Part shown: in pieces, positions 22,089 to 29,297 of the stretch
Position numbering within the stretch: the stretch's first letter is position 1
How the letters are laid out: the number at the start of each line of letters is the position of its first letter
Assembly: GCA_025928435.1 (NCBI GenBank)
Contig: JAICJM010000014.1
Span: 1 to 34,881 of the forward strand
DNA length: 34,881 nucleotides
From: Thermoleophilia bacterium
GTDB taxonomy: Bacteria; Actinomycetota; Thermoleophilia; Gaiellales; JAICJC01
Direction of reading: 5' to 3'
The notes under the pieces: generated by a model
What the model saw: the letters and a program-made list of their open reading frames with translations, nothing else
Database searches by the model: none
What the model was told of the DNA's origin: nothing
Made by a program: the position numbers and the translations under genes

Positions 22089-23504
22089 TTGCCCGACGCC
22101 GTCGTCGTCGGCGCGGGGCCGAACGGCCTCGCGGCCGCGATCGAGCTGGCCCGCGCCGGCCGCTCGGTGCTCCTCTGCGAGCGCAACGAGACGATCGGCG
22201 GCGGGACGCGGACGGCCGAGCTGACGCTGCCGGGGTACCGGCACGACGTCTGCTCGGCCATCCACCCGCTCGCCGTCGGCTCGCCCTTCCTGCGGACCCT
22301 CCCCCTGGCGGAGCACGGACTCGAGCTGCTCGAGCCCGAGGTGCAGGCCGCGCACCCGCTCGACGGCGGCCGGGCGGCCGTCCTGCACCGGTCGCTGGAT
22401 GCGACCGCAGCCGGTCTGGGCGGTGACGGCGGCGCCTACGCCTCGCTCTTGAGGCCCTTCTCGGAGGGCTGGGACGACCTCGCCCCGGTCGTGCTCGGCG
22501 CACCGCGGCCGCCGCGGCACCCGCTGCTCGCCGTCCGGTTCGCGCGGGCCGGCGTCCGCGGCGCGGCGGGCCTCGCGACGTCGCGGTTCAGGTCGGACGC
22601 CGCCCGGGCGCTCTTCGGCGGGATGGCGGCGCACTCGTTCCGGCCGCTCCACCGGGCGCCCACGGCCGGGTTCGCGCTCGTGCTGCTCGCGCTCGGCCAC
22701 GCCGCCGGCTGGCCCGTGGCGCGCGGCGGCTCGCAGGCGATCGCCGACGCGATGGCGGCCCACCTGCGCACGCTGGGCGCCGAGATCCGCACGGGCTTCG
22801 AGGTGCGCACGCTGGGGGACCTGCCCGAGGCGCGGGCGCTGCTGTTCGACGTCACGCCCCGCCAGCTCGACGCGATCTGCGGCGAGGCGCTGCCCGGCCG
22901 CTACGCCCGCGCCCTGCGGCGCTACCGCTACGGCGCCGGCGCCTTCAAGGTCGACTATGCCCTGTCCGAGCCCGTGCCGTGGACGGCGGAGGCCGCCCGC
23001 CGGGCGGGCACGGTCCACCTCGGCGGCACCCTGCCGGAGCTGGCCGCCTCGGAGGCGACCGTCGCCGCCGGCGGCCACCCCGAGCGGCCGTTCGTGCTCG
23101 TCGGCCAGCAGAGCCTGGTCGACCCCGGCCGCGCGCCCCCGGGCAAGCACACCCTGTGGGCGTACTGCCACGTCCCCAACGGCTCGCGGGTCGACATGAC
23201 GGGGGCGATCGAGCGCCAGATGGAGCGGTTCGCCCCCGGGTTCCGCGACGTCGTGCTCGAGCGCGCCGTCCGCGGACCGGCCGAGCTCGAGTCGGAGAAC
23301 CCGAACTACGTCGGCGGCGACATCAACGGCGGGGCGGCCGACCTGCGCCAGGTGCTGGCCCGGCCAGCGGCGCGGATCACGCCGTACGCGACCCCGAACC
23401 CGCGCATCTTCCTGTGCTCGTCGTCGACCCCGCCCGGCGGCGGCGTCCACGGCATGTGCGGGTATCACGCCGCCCGCGCCGCGCTGCGGAGCGCCCTTCG
23501 CTAG
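22089..23504 (+). CDS. FAD-dependent oxidoreductase, phytoene-desaturase-like
   Basis: Flavoprotein of 471 residues. The N-terminal Rossmann motif VVGAGPNGLAAAIELARAG with the acidic residue in LLCERNE binds FAD. The C-terminal TPPGGGVHGMCGYHAARAAL is the second FAD motif of the phytoene dehydrogenase/PYROXD2-like group. These enzymes desaturate or isomerise isoprenoid or lipid chains; the exact substrate here is unknown. The start is a TTG 4 bp after the previous stop. Its TAG stop shares its last base with the GTG of the PAP2 gene. No phytoene synthase or other carotenoid gene is present, so a carotenoid role is not supported. Confidence 0.88.
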   Translation: MPDAVVVGAGPNGLAAAIELARAGRSVLLCERNETIGGGTRTAELTLPGYRHDVCSAIHPLAVGSPFLRTLPLAEHGLELLEPEVQAAHPLDGGRAAVLHRSLDATAAGLGGDGGAYASLLRPFSEGWDDLAPVVLGAPRPPRHPLLAVRFARAGVRGAAGLATSRFRSDAARALFGGMAAHSFRPLHRAPTAGFALVLLALGHAAGWPVARGGSQAIADAMAAHLRTLGAEIRTGFEVRTLGDLPEARALLFDVTPRQLDAICGEALPGRYARALRRYRYGAGAFKVDYALSEPVPWTAEAARRAGTVHLGGTLPELAASEATVAAGGHPERPFVLVGQQSLVDPGRAPPGKHTLWAYCHVPNGSRVDMTGAIERQMERFAPGFRDVVLERAVRGPAELESENPNYVGGDINGGAADLRQVLARPAARITPYATPNPRIFLCSSSTPPGGGVHGMCGYHAARAALRSALR

Positions 23505-24049
23505 TGGAGGCGCTCGACCGGTCGGCGGTGGAGTGGATGTCGAGCCTGCACTGGCCCGTGGTCACGCCGGTCATGAAGGGGCTGACCTACGCCGGCGCAG
23601 CGGGCCTGGTGTGGATCGTGCTCGCCGCCGTCGTGTCCGTGTGGCTGCGGCGGCCGCTCGTCCTCATCGCCCTGATCGCGGCGATCGAGGCCGCGTCGTT
23701 TGCGGACCGCGCGCTGAAGTCGGCCATCGGCCGGGCGCGGCCGTTCGTCGGCGACCCGCGCGTGCACCCGTCGATCGGGCTGCCGCACGACCCGTCGATG
23801 CCGAGCGGCCACGCGATGAACGCGTTCGCCGGCGCCGTGCTGCTCGCCATGGCGGTGCCGCGGGCGCGCGGGCCGCTGCTCGGCCTCGCCGCCCTGATCG
23901 CCCTCTCCCGGGTCTACCTGGGCGTCCACTTCCCGAGCGACGTGATCGCCGGCGCGATCCTCGGCGCCGCCGTCGGCGCCGCGGCCGCCTGGCTCCTTCG
24001 TCGCGGCGAGCGCCTCCTGGGCGCCACCCGGTGGGGCCAGACCCCGTGA
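23504..24049 (+). CDS. PAP2-family membrane phosphatase
   Basis: Integral membrane lipid phosphatase of 181 residues. The three PAP2 signatures are complete: KSAIGRARP (72-80), PSGH (100-103) and SRVYLGVHFPSD (135-146, with catalytic His 142 and Asp 146). It probably dephosphorylates a lipid phosphate such as undecaprenyl or isoprenyl diphosphate at the outer membrane face. The GTG overlaps the last base of the FAD gene stop, so it is coupled. The final codons (WGQTP) lie inside a degenerate copy of the 13-bp palindrome repeat. It is the last gene of the 16584 operon. Confidence 0.9.
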   Translation: MEALDRSAVEWMSSLHWPVVTPVMKGLTYAGAAGLVWIVLAAVVSVWLRRPLVLIALIAAIEAASFADRALKSAIGRARPFVGDPRVHPSIGLPHDPSMPSGHAMNAFAGAVLLAMAVPRARGPLLGLAALIALSRVYLGVHFPSDVIAGAILGAAVGAAAAWLLRRGERLLGATRWGQTP

Positions 24050-24127
24050 CGGGGCCTGTCCCCGGCGGCCCGTGACGGGGCCCCGGCGGTGCGTGGGGAC
24101 AGTCCCCGAATGTGGGGGACTGTCCCC
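24033..24127. repeat. Cluster of four 13-bp palindrome units
   Basis: Two degenerate units, GGGGCCAGACCCC (24033-24045) and GGGGCCTGTCCCC (24051-24063), are followed by the exact pair GGGGACAGTCCCC (24095-24107) and GGGGACTGTCCCC (24115-24127). CGTGACGGGGCC occurs twice (24045-24056, 24071-24082), and CCCCGGCGG also twice. The PAP2 stop (24047-24049) lies between the first two units. The cluster fills the gap to the S33 peptidase gene and may end the preceding operon. It resembles REP/BIME repeats. Confidence 0.7.
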
Positions 24128-24139
24128 GGTTGAGTGGGG

Positions 24140-24145
24140 CATAAT
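24140..24145 (+). promoter_or_regulatory. Candidate -10 hexamer for the S33 peptidase gene (leaderless)
   Basis: CATAAT lies 7 nt before the ATG at 24153 with no ribosome site between. The -35 region would overlap the palindrome cluster. Confidence 0.4.
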
Positions 24146-24152
24146 CGTCCCG

Positions 24153-25391
24153 ATGGCGTCCGAGACCGTCCGCGCGCCCGGCCTCGTCCTCACGGAGCAC
24201 GAGTTCGGCGTCCCGCTCGACCACGACCGCCCGGACGGGGAGCGGATCACCGTCTTCGCGCGGGAGGTGGCCGACCCGGAGGGGCGTGACCGGCCCTTCC
24301 TGGTCTACTTCCAGGGCGGGCCGGGGTCGGAGGCGCCGCGCCCGCTCCGGCGGCCGGGGTCGCCCGCGTGGCTCGACCGGGCGCTGACGGAGTTTCGAGT
24401 GCTCATGCTCGACCAGCGCGGCACGGGCCGCTCGACGCCCGTCGGCGCCCTGGCCGGCCGCAGCCCGCAGGAGCAGGCCGAGTACCTGGCCCACTTCCGG
24501 GCCGACTCGATCGTGCGCGACGCGGAGTGGATCCGCAAGGAGCTCGGCGTCGAGCGCTGGAGCATCCTCGGCCAGAGCTTCGGCGGGTTCTGCGTCACGA
24601 CCTACCTGTCGTTCGCCCCCGAGGGCCTGCGCGAGGCGTTCCTCACAGGCGGCCTGCCGCCCGTCGGCCGCCCCACCGACGACGTCTACCGGCTCACCTA
24701 CGAGCGGGTGCTCGAGCGCACCCGCCGCTATTACGCGCGCTACCCGTCCGACCGGGGCCGGATGCGCGATCTGCGCCGCCGCCTGGACACCGAGGACGTG
24801 CGCCTCCCGTCGGGAGACCGGCTCACCGGGCCGCGGATGCGCCAGCTCGGGATGCTGCTCGGGATGGGGCCCGGCGCCGAGCGGCTGCACTACATCCTGG
24901 AGCTCCCGCACGACTCGCCCGCGTTCCTGCACGACGTCGAGCGCGCCCTCGACTTCCGCCGCAACCCGATCTACTCCGTCATCCACGAGGCCTGTTACGC
25001 GGACGGCTGCGCGACCCGCTGGTCGGCCGAGCGGCTGCTCCCGCCGGCCTACGCCGACGACCCCGAGCTCCTCACCGGCGAGCACGTCTACCCGTGGATG
25101 TTCGAGAACTACGGCACGCTCGCGCCGCTGCGCGAGGCCGCCGACATCCTGGCCGAGCGCGAGTGGCCGCGGCTCTACGACGCCGACCGGCTGGCGCGCA
25201 ACGAGGTGCCGGCCGCGGCCATCATCTACGCCGAGGACATGTACGTCGAGCGCGCGCTCTCGGAGGAGACGGCGGCCGGGATCCGCGGCCTGCGGCCGTG
25301 GCTGACGAACGAGTACGAGCACGACGGCCTGCGCGTCGACGGCGAGCGCATCCTGGGGCGCCTGATCGACCTCGCCCGGGGCAACGCGTAG
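24153..25391 (+). CDS. S33-family alpha/beta hydrolase (prolyl aminopeptidase-like)
   Basis: Alpha/beta-hydrolase of 412 residues. The oxyanion motif is FQGGPGSE, followed by MLDQRGTGRSTP and the nucleophile elbow GQSFGG with S142. These are typical of proline iminopeptidases (MEROPS S33), which remove N-terminal residues, preferably Pro, from peptides. A C-terminal EYEHDG probably supplies the catalytic His. No signal peptide, so cytoplasmic. The ATG at 24153 sits 7 nt after CATAAT; the open frame to 24072 runs into the repeat cluster and is excluded. It is a single gene; the repeat element at 25398-25604 follows its stop by 6 bp. Confidence 0.9.
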   Translation: MASETVRAPGLVLTEHEFGVPLDHDRPDGERITVFAREVADPEGRDRPFLVYFQGGPGSEAPRPLRRPGSPAWLDRALTEFRVLMLDQRGTGRSTPVGALAGRSPQEQAEYLAHFRADSIVRDAEWIRKELGVERWSILGQSFGGFCVTTYLSFAPEGLREAFLTGGLPPVGRPTDDVYRLTYERVLERTRRYYARYPSDRGRMRDLRRRLDTEDVRLPSGDRLTGPRMRQLGMLLGMGPGAERLHYILELPHDSPAFLHDVERALDFRRNPIYSVIHEACYADGCATRWSAERLLPPAYADDPELLTGEHVYPWMFENYGTLAPLREAADILAEREWPRLYDADRLARNEVPAAAIIYAEDMYVERALSEETAAGIRGLRPWLTNEYEHDGLRVDGERILGRLIDLARGNA

Positions 25392-25397
25392 CCGGCA

Positions 25398-25604
25398 CTA
25401 GATGATTGATTCCACGCCGCCGTGGTGTCCTGGGCGGTTGCGGACCAAGCAGCGCAAGGACGCAGGGAGCGTTCATAGCTGGTTCTATGGGCGACCGAGG
25501 ACGCCGCGATGCGACGGTTCGCAGCCGCAGCCTCACCCGCGATCCGAACCATCGCCGACAGTCTGACGTCCAGGCGCGCGGGGGCGTGGAATCAATTCAT
25601 CTAG
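25398..25604 (+). repeat. Repeat element with 21/22-bp inverted ends (MITE-like), copy B
   Basis: The left end (25398-25418, beginning CTAGATGA and ending TTCCACGCC) is the reverse complement of the right end (25583-25604, beginning GGCGTGGAA and ending TCATCTAG), apart from one inserted A. Between them lie the structured core (25434-25528) and 54 bp of sequence in which I see nothing. The element encodes no protein and fills nearly all of the gap between the S33 stop and nhaA. It could be a non-autonomous mobile element or a long-hairpin RNA. No target-site duplication is obvious beyond the ends. Confidence 0.55.
25434..25528 (+). ncRNA. Structured core of repeat copy B (candidate RNA)
   Basis: A 13-bp outer stem joins 25434-25446 and 25516-25528 with all positions paired, two of them G.U. 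Next, GCAGCGC (25449-25455) pairs with GCGATGC (25506-25512) with one G.A mismatch. The tip is GTTCATAG (25471-25478) and CTATGGGC (25485-25492) around the loop CTGGTT. Four G.U pairs exist only in the plus-strand RNA, so plus is the likely sense. Conserved blocks match copy A at 9-108. No known RNA family was recognised, and expression is unproven. Confidence 0.4.
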
Positions 25605-25607
25605 GCT
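25602..25607 (+). promoter_or_regulatory. Candidate -10 hexamer for the NhaA-DsbA gene, overlapping the repeat end
   Basis: TAGGCT lies 7 nt before the ATG at 25615 and overlaps the last bases of the right inverted end. It is the same hexamer as at the histidine kinase gene. If real, the repeat element supplies part of this promoter. Confidence 0.35.
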
Positions 25608-25614
25608 CGCGGCC

Positions 25615-27507
25615 ATGAGCGAGTCCGAGCCGACCGCGGCCTACTCCGGCCACACCGCCTGGGCGCGCAGCCTGGAGCGGCCGCTGCGCGAGTTCCTGAA
25701 CACCGAGACCGGCAGCGCCGCCGTCCTGCTCGTGGCGACGATCGCCGCCCTCGTGTGGGTGAACGCCGACGCCGGCTCGTACCGGTCGGCATGGGGAACG
25801 GAGCTCACCGTCCGGGTCGGCGGCGACGCGATCGCGATGAGCCTGCGCGAGTGGGTGAACAGCGGCCTGATGACGTTCTTCTTCTTCGTGGTCGGGCTCG
25901 AGGCGCGGCGCGAGTTCGACATGGGGGAGCTGCGCGAGCGGCGCCGGGTGACGCTGCCGCTCGTCGCCGGCCTTGGCGGCATGGCGGTGCCGGTGCTGAT
26001 CTACCTGGCGATCAACGCGGGCCAGGGATCGGCCCACGGGTGGGGGACGGCCATGTCGACCGACACCGCGTTCGCGCTCGGGATGCTGACCCTCGTGGGG
26101 CCGCGCTTCCCGGAGAGGTTGCGTTCCTTCATGCTGACCGTGGTCGTCGTCGACGACGTCGCGGCGCTGATCGTGATCGCGACCGTCTACACGGGCGACG
26201 TCTGGATGGCGGCCCTCGGCGTGGCCGGCTGCGTGCTCGTCCTCATCCTGGTGGTGCGGGCCGCCGGCGTGCACATCGGGCTCGTCTACGCGGGGTTGGG
26301 GGCGGGGCTATGGATCGCGCTCCTGAAGTCGGGCGTCGACCCGATCCTGGCCGGGCTCGTGATGGGCCTGCTCACCTACGCCTACCCGGCGCAGCGCTCC
26401 GACCTCGAGCGCGCGTCCGACCTCTTCCGGCTGTTCCGGGAGCAGCCGACGCCCGAGCTGGCCCGCTCCGCGCAGGCCGGGCTCCAGAGCGCGATCTCGC
26501 CGAACGAGCGCCTCCAGCAGCTCTACCACCCGTGGACGAGCTACGTGATCGTGCCGCTCTTCGCGCTCGCGAACGCCGGGATCGTCATCTCCGGCAGCTT
26601 CCTCGGCCACGCGTTCACGTCGCCGATCACGCTCGGGATCCTGTTCGGCTACGTGCTCGGCAAGCCGGTCGGGGTGGTCACGAGCGCGTGGATCGTCACG
26701 CGCGTGAGCCGCGGGCGGCTGCGGCCGCCGGTGGGCTGGGTGGCCGTCGCCGGCGGCGGCACGGTCGCGGGCATCGGGTTCACGGTGTCGATCCTGATCG
26801 CGACGCTCGCGTTCCACGGGGGCGAGCTCGAGGAGGCGAAGCTCGGCGTGCTGTGCGCCGCGCTTGTCTCGTCGGGCATGACATGGACGGTGTTCCGCGC
26901 CACCGAGCGGCTGCCGAAGCGGATGCGCCTGCGGGCGCTGCTGGGCTCGGTCCGGCCGATCGTCGACCTGGCCGTGCCGGTCGACCCCGACCGCGACCAC
27001 GTCCGCGGCCCGCTCGAGGCGCCCGTCACCCTGCTCGAGTACGGCGACCTCGAGTGCCCGTTCTGCGGCCAGGCGGAGGCCGTCGTCCGCGAGATCCTGG
27101 CGGACTTCGGCGACGTGCGCTACGTCTGGCGGCATCTGCCGCTGAACGACGTTCACCCGTACGCCCAGCTGGCGGCCGAGGCCACCGAGGCGGCGGCCGA
27201 GCAGGGGCGGTTCTGGGATCTGCACGACCTGCTCCTGCGCCATCAGGGCGCGCTCAAGCTGCCCGACCTGATCGCGTACGCCGAGCAGCTCGGGCTCGAC
27301 GCGAACCGCTTCGGCGAGGACATGCGCAAGCGGATCGGCCGCGCCCGTATCGCCGAGGACGTCGACGGTGCCGACCTGTCCGGCGTGTCCGGGACGCCGA
27401 CGTTCTTCGTGAACGGCCGCCGCCACTACGGCGCCTACGACGTCGAGACCCTCGCCCGCGCCGTCCGCGCGGCCCGCGCCCGCGCGGCGCTGAAAACCGG
27501 GGTCTGA
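25615..27507 (+). CDS. nhaA: NhaA Na+/H+ antiporter fused to a DsbA-like thioredoxin domain
   Basis: Fusion of 630 residues. Residues 1 to about 430 are an NhaA antiporter that exchanges Na+ for H+ across the membrane. The Asp in MSTDTAFALG, the Asp pair in VVVDDVAALIVIA and the Lys in LGKPVG match the functional residues of E. coli NhaA. Residues about 440-625 form a DsbA-type thioredoxin domain with C481-P-F-C484 and the cis-Pro loop GVSGTPTFFVNG. The orientation of the thioredoxin domain is not certain from sequence. NhaA-DsbA fusions are known in actinobacteria. The stop TGA lies inside a 13-bp palindrome. A DipZ-like thiol-redox gene follows. Confidence 0.93.
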   Translation: MSESEPTAAYSGHTAWARSLERPLREFLNTETGSAAVLLVATIAALVWVNADAGSYRSAWGTELTVRVGGDAIAMSLREWVNSGLMTFFFFVVGLEARREFDMGELRERRRVTLPLVAGLGGMAVPVLIYLAINAGQGSAHGWGTAMSTDTAFALGMLTLVGPRFPERLRSFMLTVVVVDDVAALIVIATVYTGDVWMAALGVAGCVLVLILVVRAAGVHIGLVYAGLGAGLWIALLKSGVDPILAGLVMGLLTYAYPAQRSDLERASDLFRLFREQPTPELARSAQAGLQSAISPNERLQQLYHPWTSYVIVPLFALANAGIVISGSFLGHAFTSPITLGILFGYVLGKPVGVVTSAWIVTRVSRGRLRPPVGWVAVAGGGTVAGIGFTVSILIATLAFHGGELEEAKLGVLCAALVSSGMTWTVFRATERLPKRMRLRALLGSVRPIVDLAVPVDPDRDHVRGPLEAPVTLLEYGDLECPFCGQAEAVVREILADFGDVRYVWRHLPLNDVHPYAQLAAEATEAAAEQGRFWDLHDLLLRHQGALKLPDLIAYAEQLGLDANRFGEDMRKRIGRARIAEDVDGADLSGVSGTPTFFVNGRRHYGAYDVETLARAVRAARARAALKTGV

Positions 27508-27511
27508 CCCC
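27499..27511. repeat. 13-bp palindrome over the nhaA stop codon
   Basis: GGGGTCTGACCCC, a perfect palindrome around one central T. It contains the TGA stop (27505-27507) and encodes the last residues of the fusion protein. The same 13-mer forms the core of the hairpin at 12407-12437. Confidence 0.7.
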
Positions 27512-27531
27512 GAACGGGCGGCGGGCGAGAG

Positions 27532-27550
27532 TTGTTGCAGAATTGTTGCA
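27532..27550 (+). promoter_or_regulatory. Direct repeat TTGTTGCA x2, possible operator of the DipZ-like gene
   Basis: TTGTTGCA occurs at 27532-27539 and again at 27543-27550, an 11-bp period or one helical turn, in otherwise very GC-rich DNA. TATACA at 27591-27596 is a possible -10, six nt before the GTG at 27603. The repeat would then lie 40-60 bp upstream of it, a position that suits a transcription factor. Confidence 0.4.
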
Positions 27551-27602
27551 ACCTGGCCGCCGGGGGCGAACCGCCTCCCTCCGCCGGGCGTATACAAGGG
27601 AC

Positions 27603-29288
27603 GTGGATCTGACGCTGATCGCGGTCGCGGCTGTCGCCGGGCTCGCGACCTTCCTCTCGCCATGCGTGCTCCCCGTGCTCCCGGTGGTGGCCGCGGCGTC
27701 GACCACGGGCGGCCGCCGGCGCCCGCTCGGGATCGCCGCGGGGCTCGCGGTCGCCTTCGTCGTCTTCACCCTGCTCGCCTCGCGCGCCCTCTCTGCGCTC
27801 GGCCTGCCCCAGGACCTGCTCCGCAACATCGCCATCGGCCTGCTCGCCGTCGCCGGCGTCGCCCTGCTCGTGCCGGCGGCCGGTGAGGCGCTCGGCCGCG
27901 CGTTCCAGCCGCTCGCGGCCCGGGCCGGGGGCGGTCTTGCCCGCGGGGACGGGTTCTGGTCGGGGGTCGCGCTCGGCGCCGGGCTCGCGCTCGTGTGGAC
28001 GCCGTGCGCCGGGCCGATCCTGGCCGCCGTCACGGCGCTCAGCGCCGAGCGCCGCATCTCGCCCGAGCTCCTGGCGATTACCGTCGGCTACGCCGCCGGG
28101 GCCACGCTGCCGCTGTTCGCCCTCGCCCTGCTGGGGCACCGCGCGGCCGGATCGGTCGCGGGCGTGCGCCGGGCCGGGCTCGTCGTCCGGCGCGCGTCGG
28201 GCGTCGTGCTCGTCGCGGCCGCGTATCTCTTCACGACCGACATCCCGACCCGGCTCGCCGCGAGCGCTCCGGGCTACGTCTCGGCCATCCAGAAGGTCGA
28301 GCGCTCGCACGGCGTCGCCGGCGACCTGCGCGACCTGACCGCCTCGGGGGCGAACGCCCCTGCCGCCGTCGCCGCCGGCAGCTCGCCCGACACGCTCCGC
28401 AACTACGGGCCGGCTCCGGACTTCACCGGGATCACGAGCTGGATCAACTCGCGCCCGCTGACGCTCCGAGGGCTGCGCGGCAAGGTCGTGCTCGTCGGCT
28501 TCTGGACGTATTCGTGCGTCAACTGCATCCGCACCCTGCCGTACCTGAAGGCGTGGTACGGGCGCTACCACCGCGACGGGCTCGTGATCGTCGGCGTCCA
28601 CACGCCCGAGTTCGCGTTCGAGCACGTCGTCTCGAACGTCCAGCGGGCGGTGCGCGAGCACGGCATCCGCTATCCCGTCGCCGTCGACGACGCGTACGGC
28701 ACCTGGGATGCATGGGCGAACCAGTACTGGCCGGCGGACTACCTGATCGACCGGAACGGCGACGTCCGCGACGCCCACTTCGGGGAGGGCGCGTACGCCC
28801 AGACCCAGGACGACATCCGGGCGCTCCTGGGCGAGCGGGGGACGGGCCCGATGGCCGAGGCGAAGGGCGCGATCAGGCCGTCGACCCAGGTGCAGACAGC
28901 CGAGACCTACCTGGGGACCTACCGGGCCCAGGGCTACGGGCAGCAGCTGCACCCGAACACCGACTTCGACTACGGCCCGCCGGCGCCCCCGGAGCCGAAC
29001 ACCGTCGCGCTCGCCGGCCACTGGAAGGTGGAGAGCCACCGGATCGTCGCGGGCGCGGGCGCGAAGCTCCTGTTCCAGTACCACGCGCCGCGGATCTACC
29101 TGGTCGCGGCGCCGCCGGCGTCGGGCCCGGCGGCCCTGGGCGTCTCCGTCGACGGGTCGCCGAAGGCGTCCGTGCGCGTGCCCGACGACGACCTCTACCA
29201 GCTGGCGCACATGCCGGACGCCGGGCCGCACGAGCTCGTGCTCTCCGTGCCGGCGGGCACGTCGCTGTACTCGTTCACGTTCGGTTAG
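27603..29288 (+). CDS. dipZ: DipZ-like CcdA-TlpA thiol-disulfide fusion protein
   Basis: Membrane protein of 561 residues with the architecture of mycobacterial DipZ. The N-terminal CcdA/DsbD-like helices (1 to about 215) have the redox cysteines C21 in LSPCVLPVLP and C135 in WTPCAGPI. An extracytoplasmic TlpA-like thioredoxin domain follows (about 265-420) with C305-V-N-C308 in TYSCVNCIRTLP. The C-terminal 140 residues form a beta-rich carbohydrate-binding-like module as in DipZ. It should pass electrons from cytoplasmic thioredoxin to the outside, for protein thiol reduction. AAGGGA lies just before the GTG start. Next to the NhaA-DsbA fusion, it suggests a shared role in extracytoplasmic thiol chemistry. 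Confidence 0.88.
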   Translation: MDLTLIAVAAVAGLATFLSPCVLPVLPVVAAASTTGGRRRPLGIAAGLAVAFVVFTLLASRALSALGLPQDLLRNIAIGLLAVAGVALLVPAAGEALGRAFQPLAARAGGGLARGDGFWSGVALGAGLALVWTPCAGPILAAVTALSAERRISPELLAITVGYAAGATLPLFALALLGHRAAGSVAGVRRAGLVVRRASGVVLVAAAYLFTTDIPTRLAASAPGYVSAIQKVERSHGVAGDLRDLTASGANAPAAVAAGSSPDTLRNYGPAPDFTGITSWINSRPLTLRGLRGKVVLVGFWTYSCVNCIRTLPYLKAWYGRYHRDGLVIVGVHTPEFAFEHVVSNVQRAVREHGIRYPVAVDDAYGTWDAWANQYWPADYLIDRNGDVRDAHFGEGAYAQTQDDIRALLGERGTGPMAEAKGAIRPSTQVQTAETYLGTYRAQGYGQQLHPNTDFDYGPPAPPEPNTVALAGHWKVESHRIVAGAGAKLLFQYHAPRIYLVAAPPASGPAALGVSVDGSPKASVRVPDDDLYQLAHMPDAGPHELVLSVPAGTSLYSFTFG

Positions 29289-29297
29289 CGGTTCTGA

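Noticed and set aside
22089..24049. A carotenoid biosynthesis cluster (desaturase plus PAP2)
   Set aside because: There is no phytoene synthase, cyclase or prenyltransferase; the FAD enzyme family is too broad to assign to carotenoids.
25398..25604. A tRNA, riboswitch or CRISPR unit in this gap
   Set aside because: There is no cloverleaf with an anticodon arm, no known riboswitch motif, and no regularly spaced direct repeats.
25406..25618. Small open frame in the gap before nhaA
   Set aside because: It is wholly inside the repeat element and its reading frame ignores the repeat's conserved structure.
25755..29288. A continuous 1177-codon open frame suggesting an NhaA-DipZ fusion
   Set aside because: Before 27603 it is an out-of-frame shadow of the NhaA-DsbA gene. 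The DipZ-like gene has its own GTG and ribosome site at 27603.
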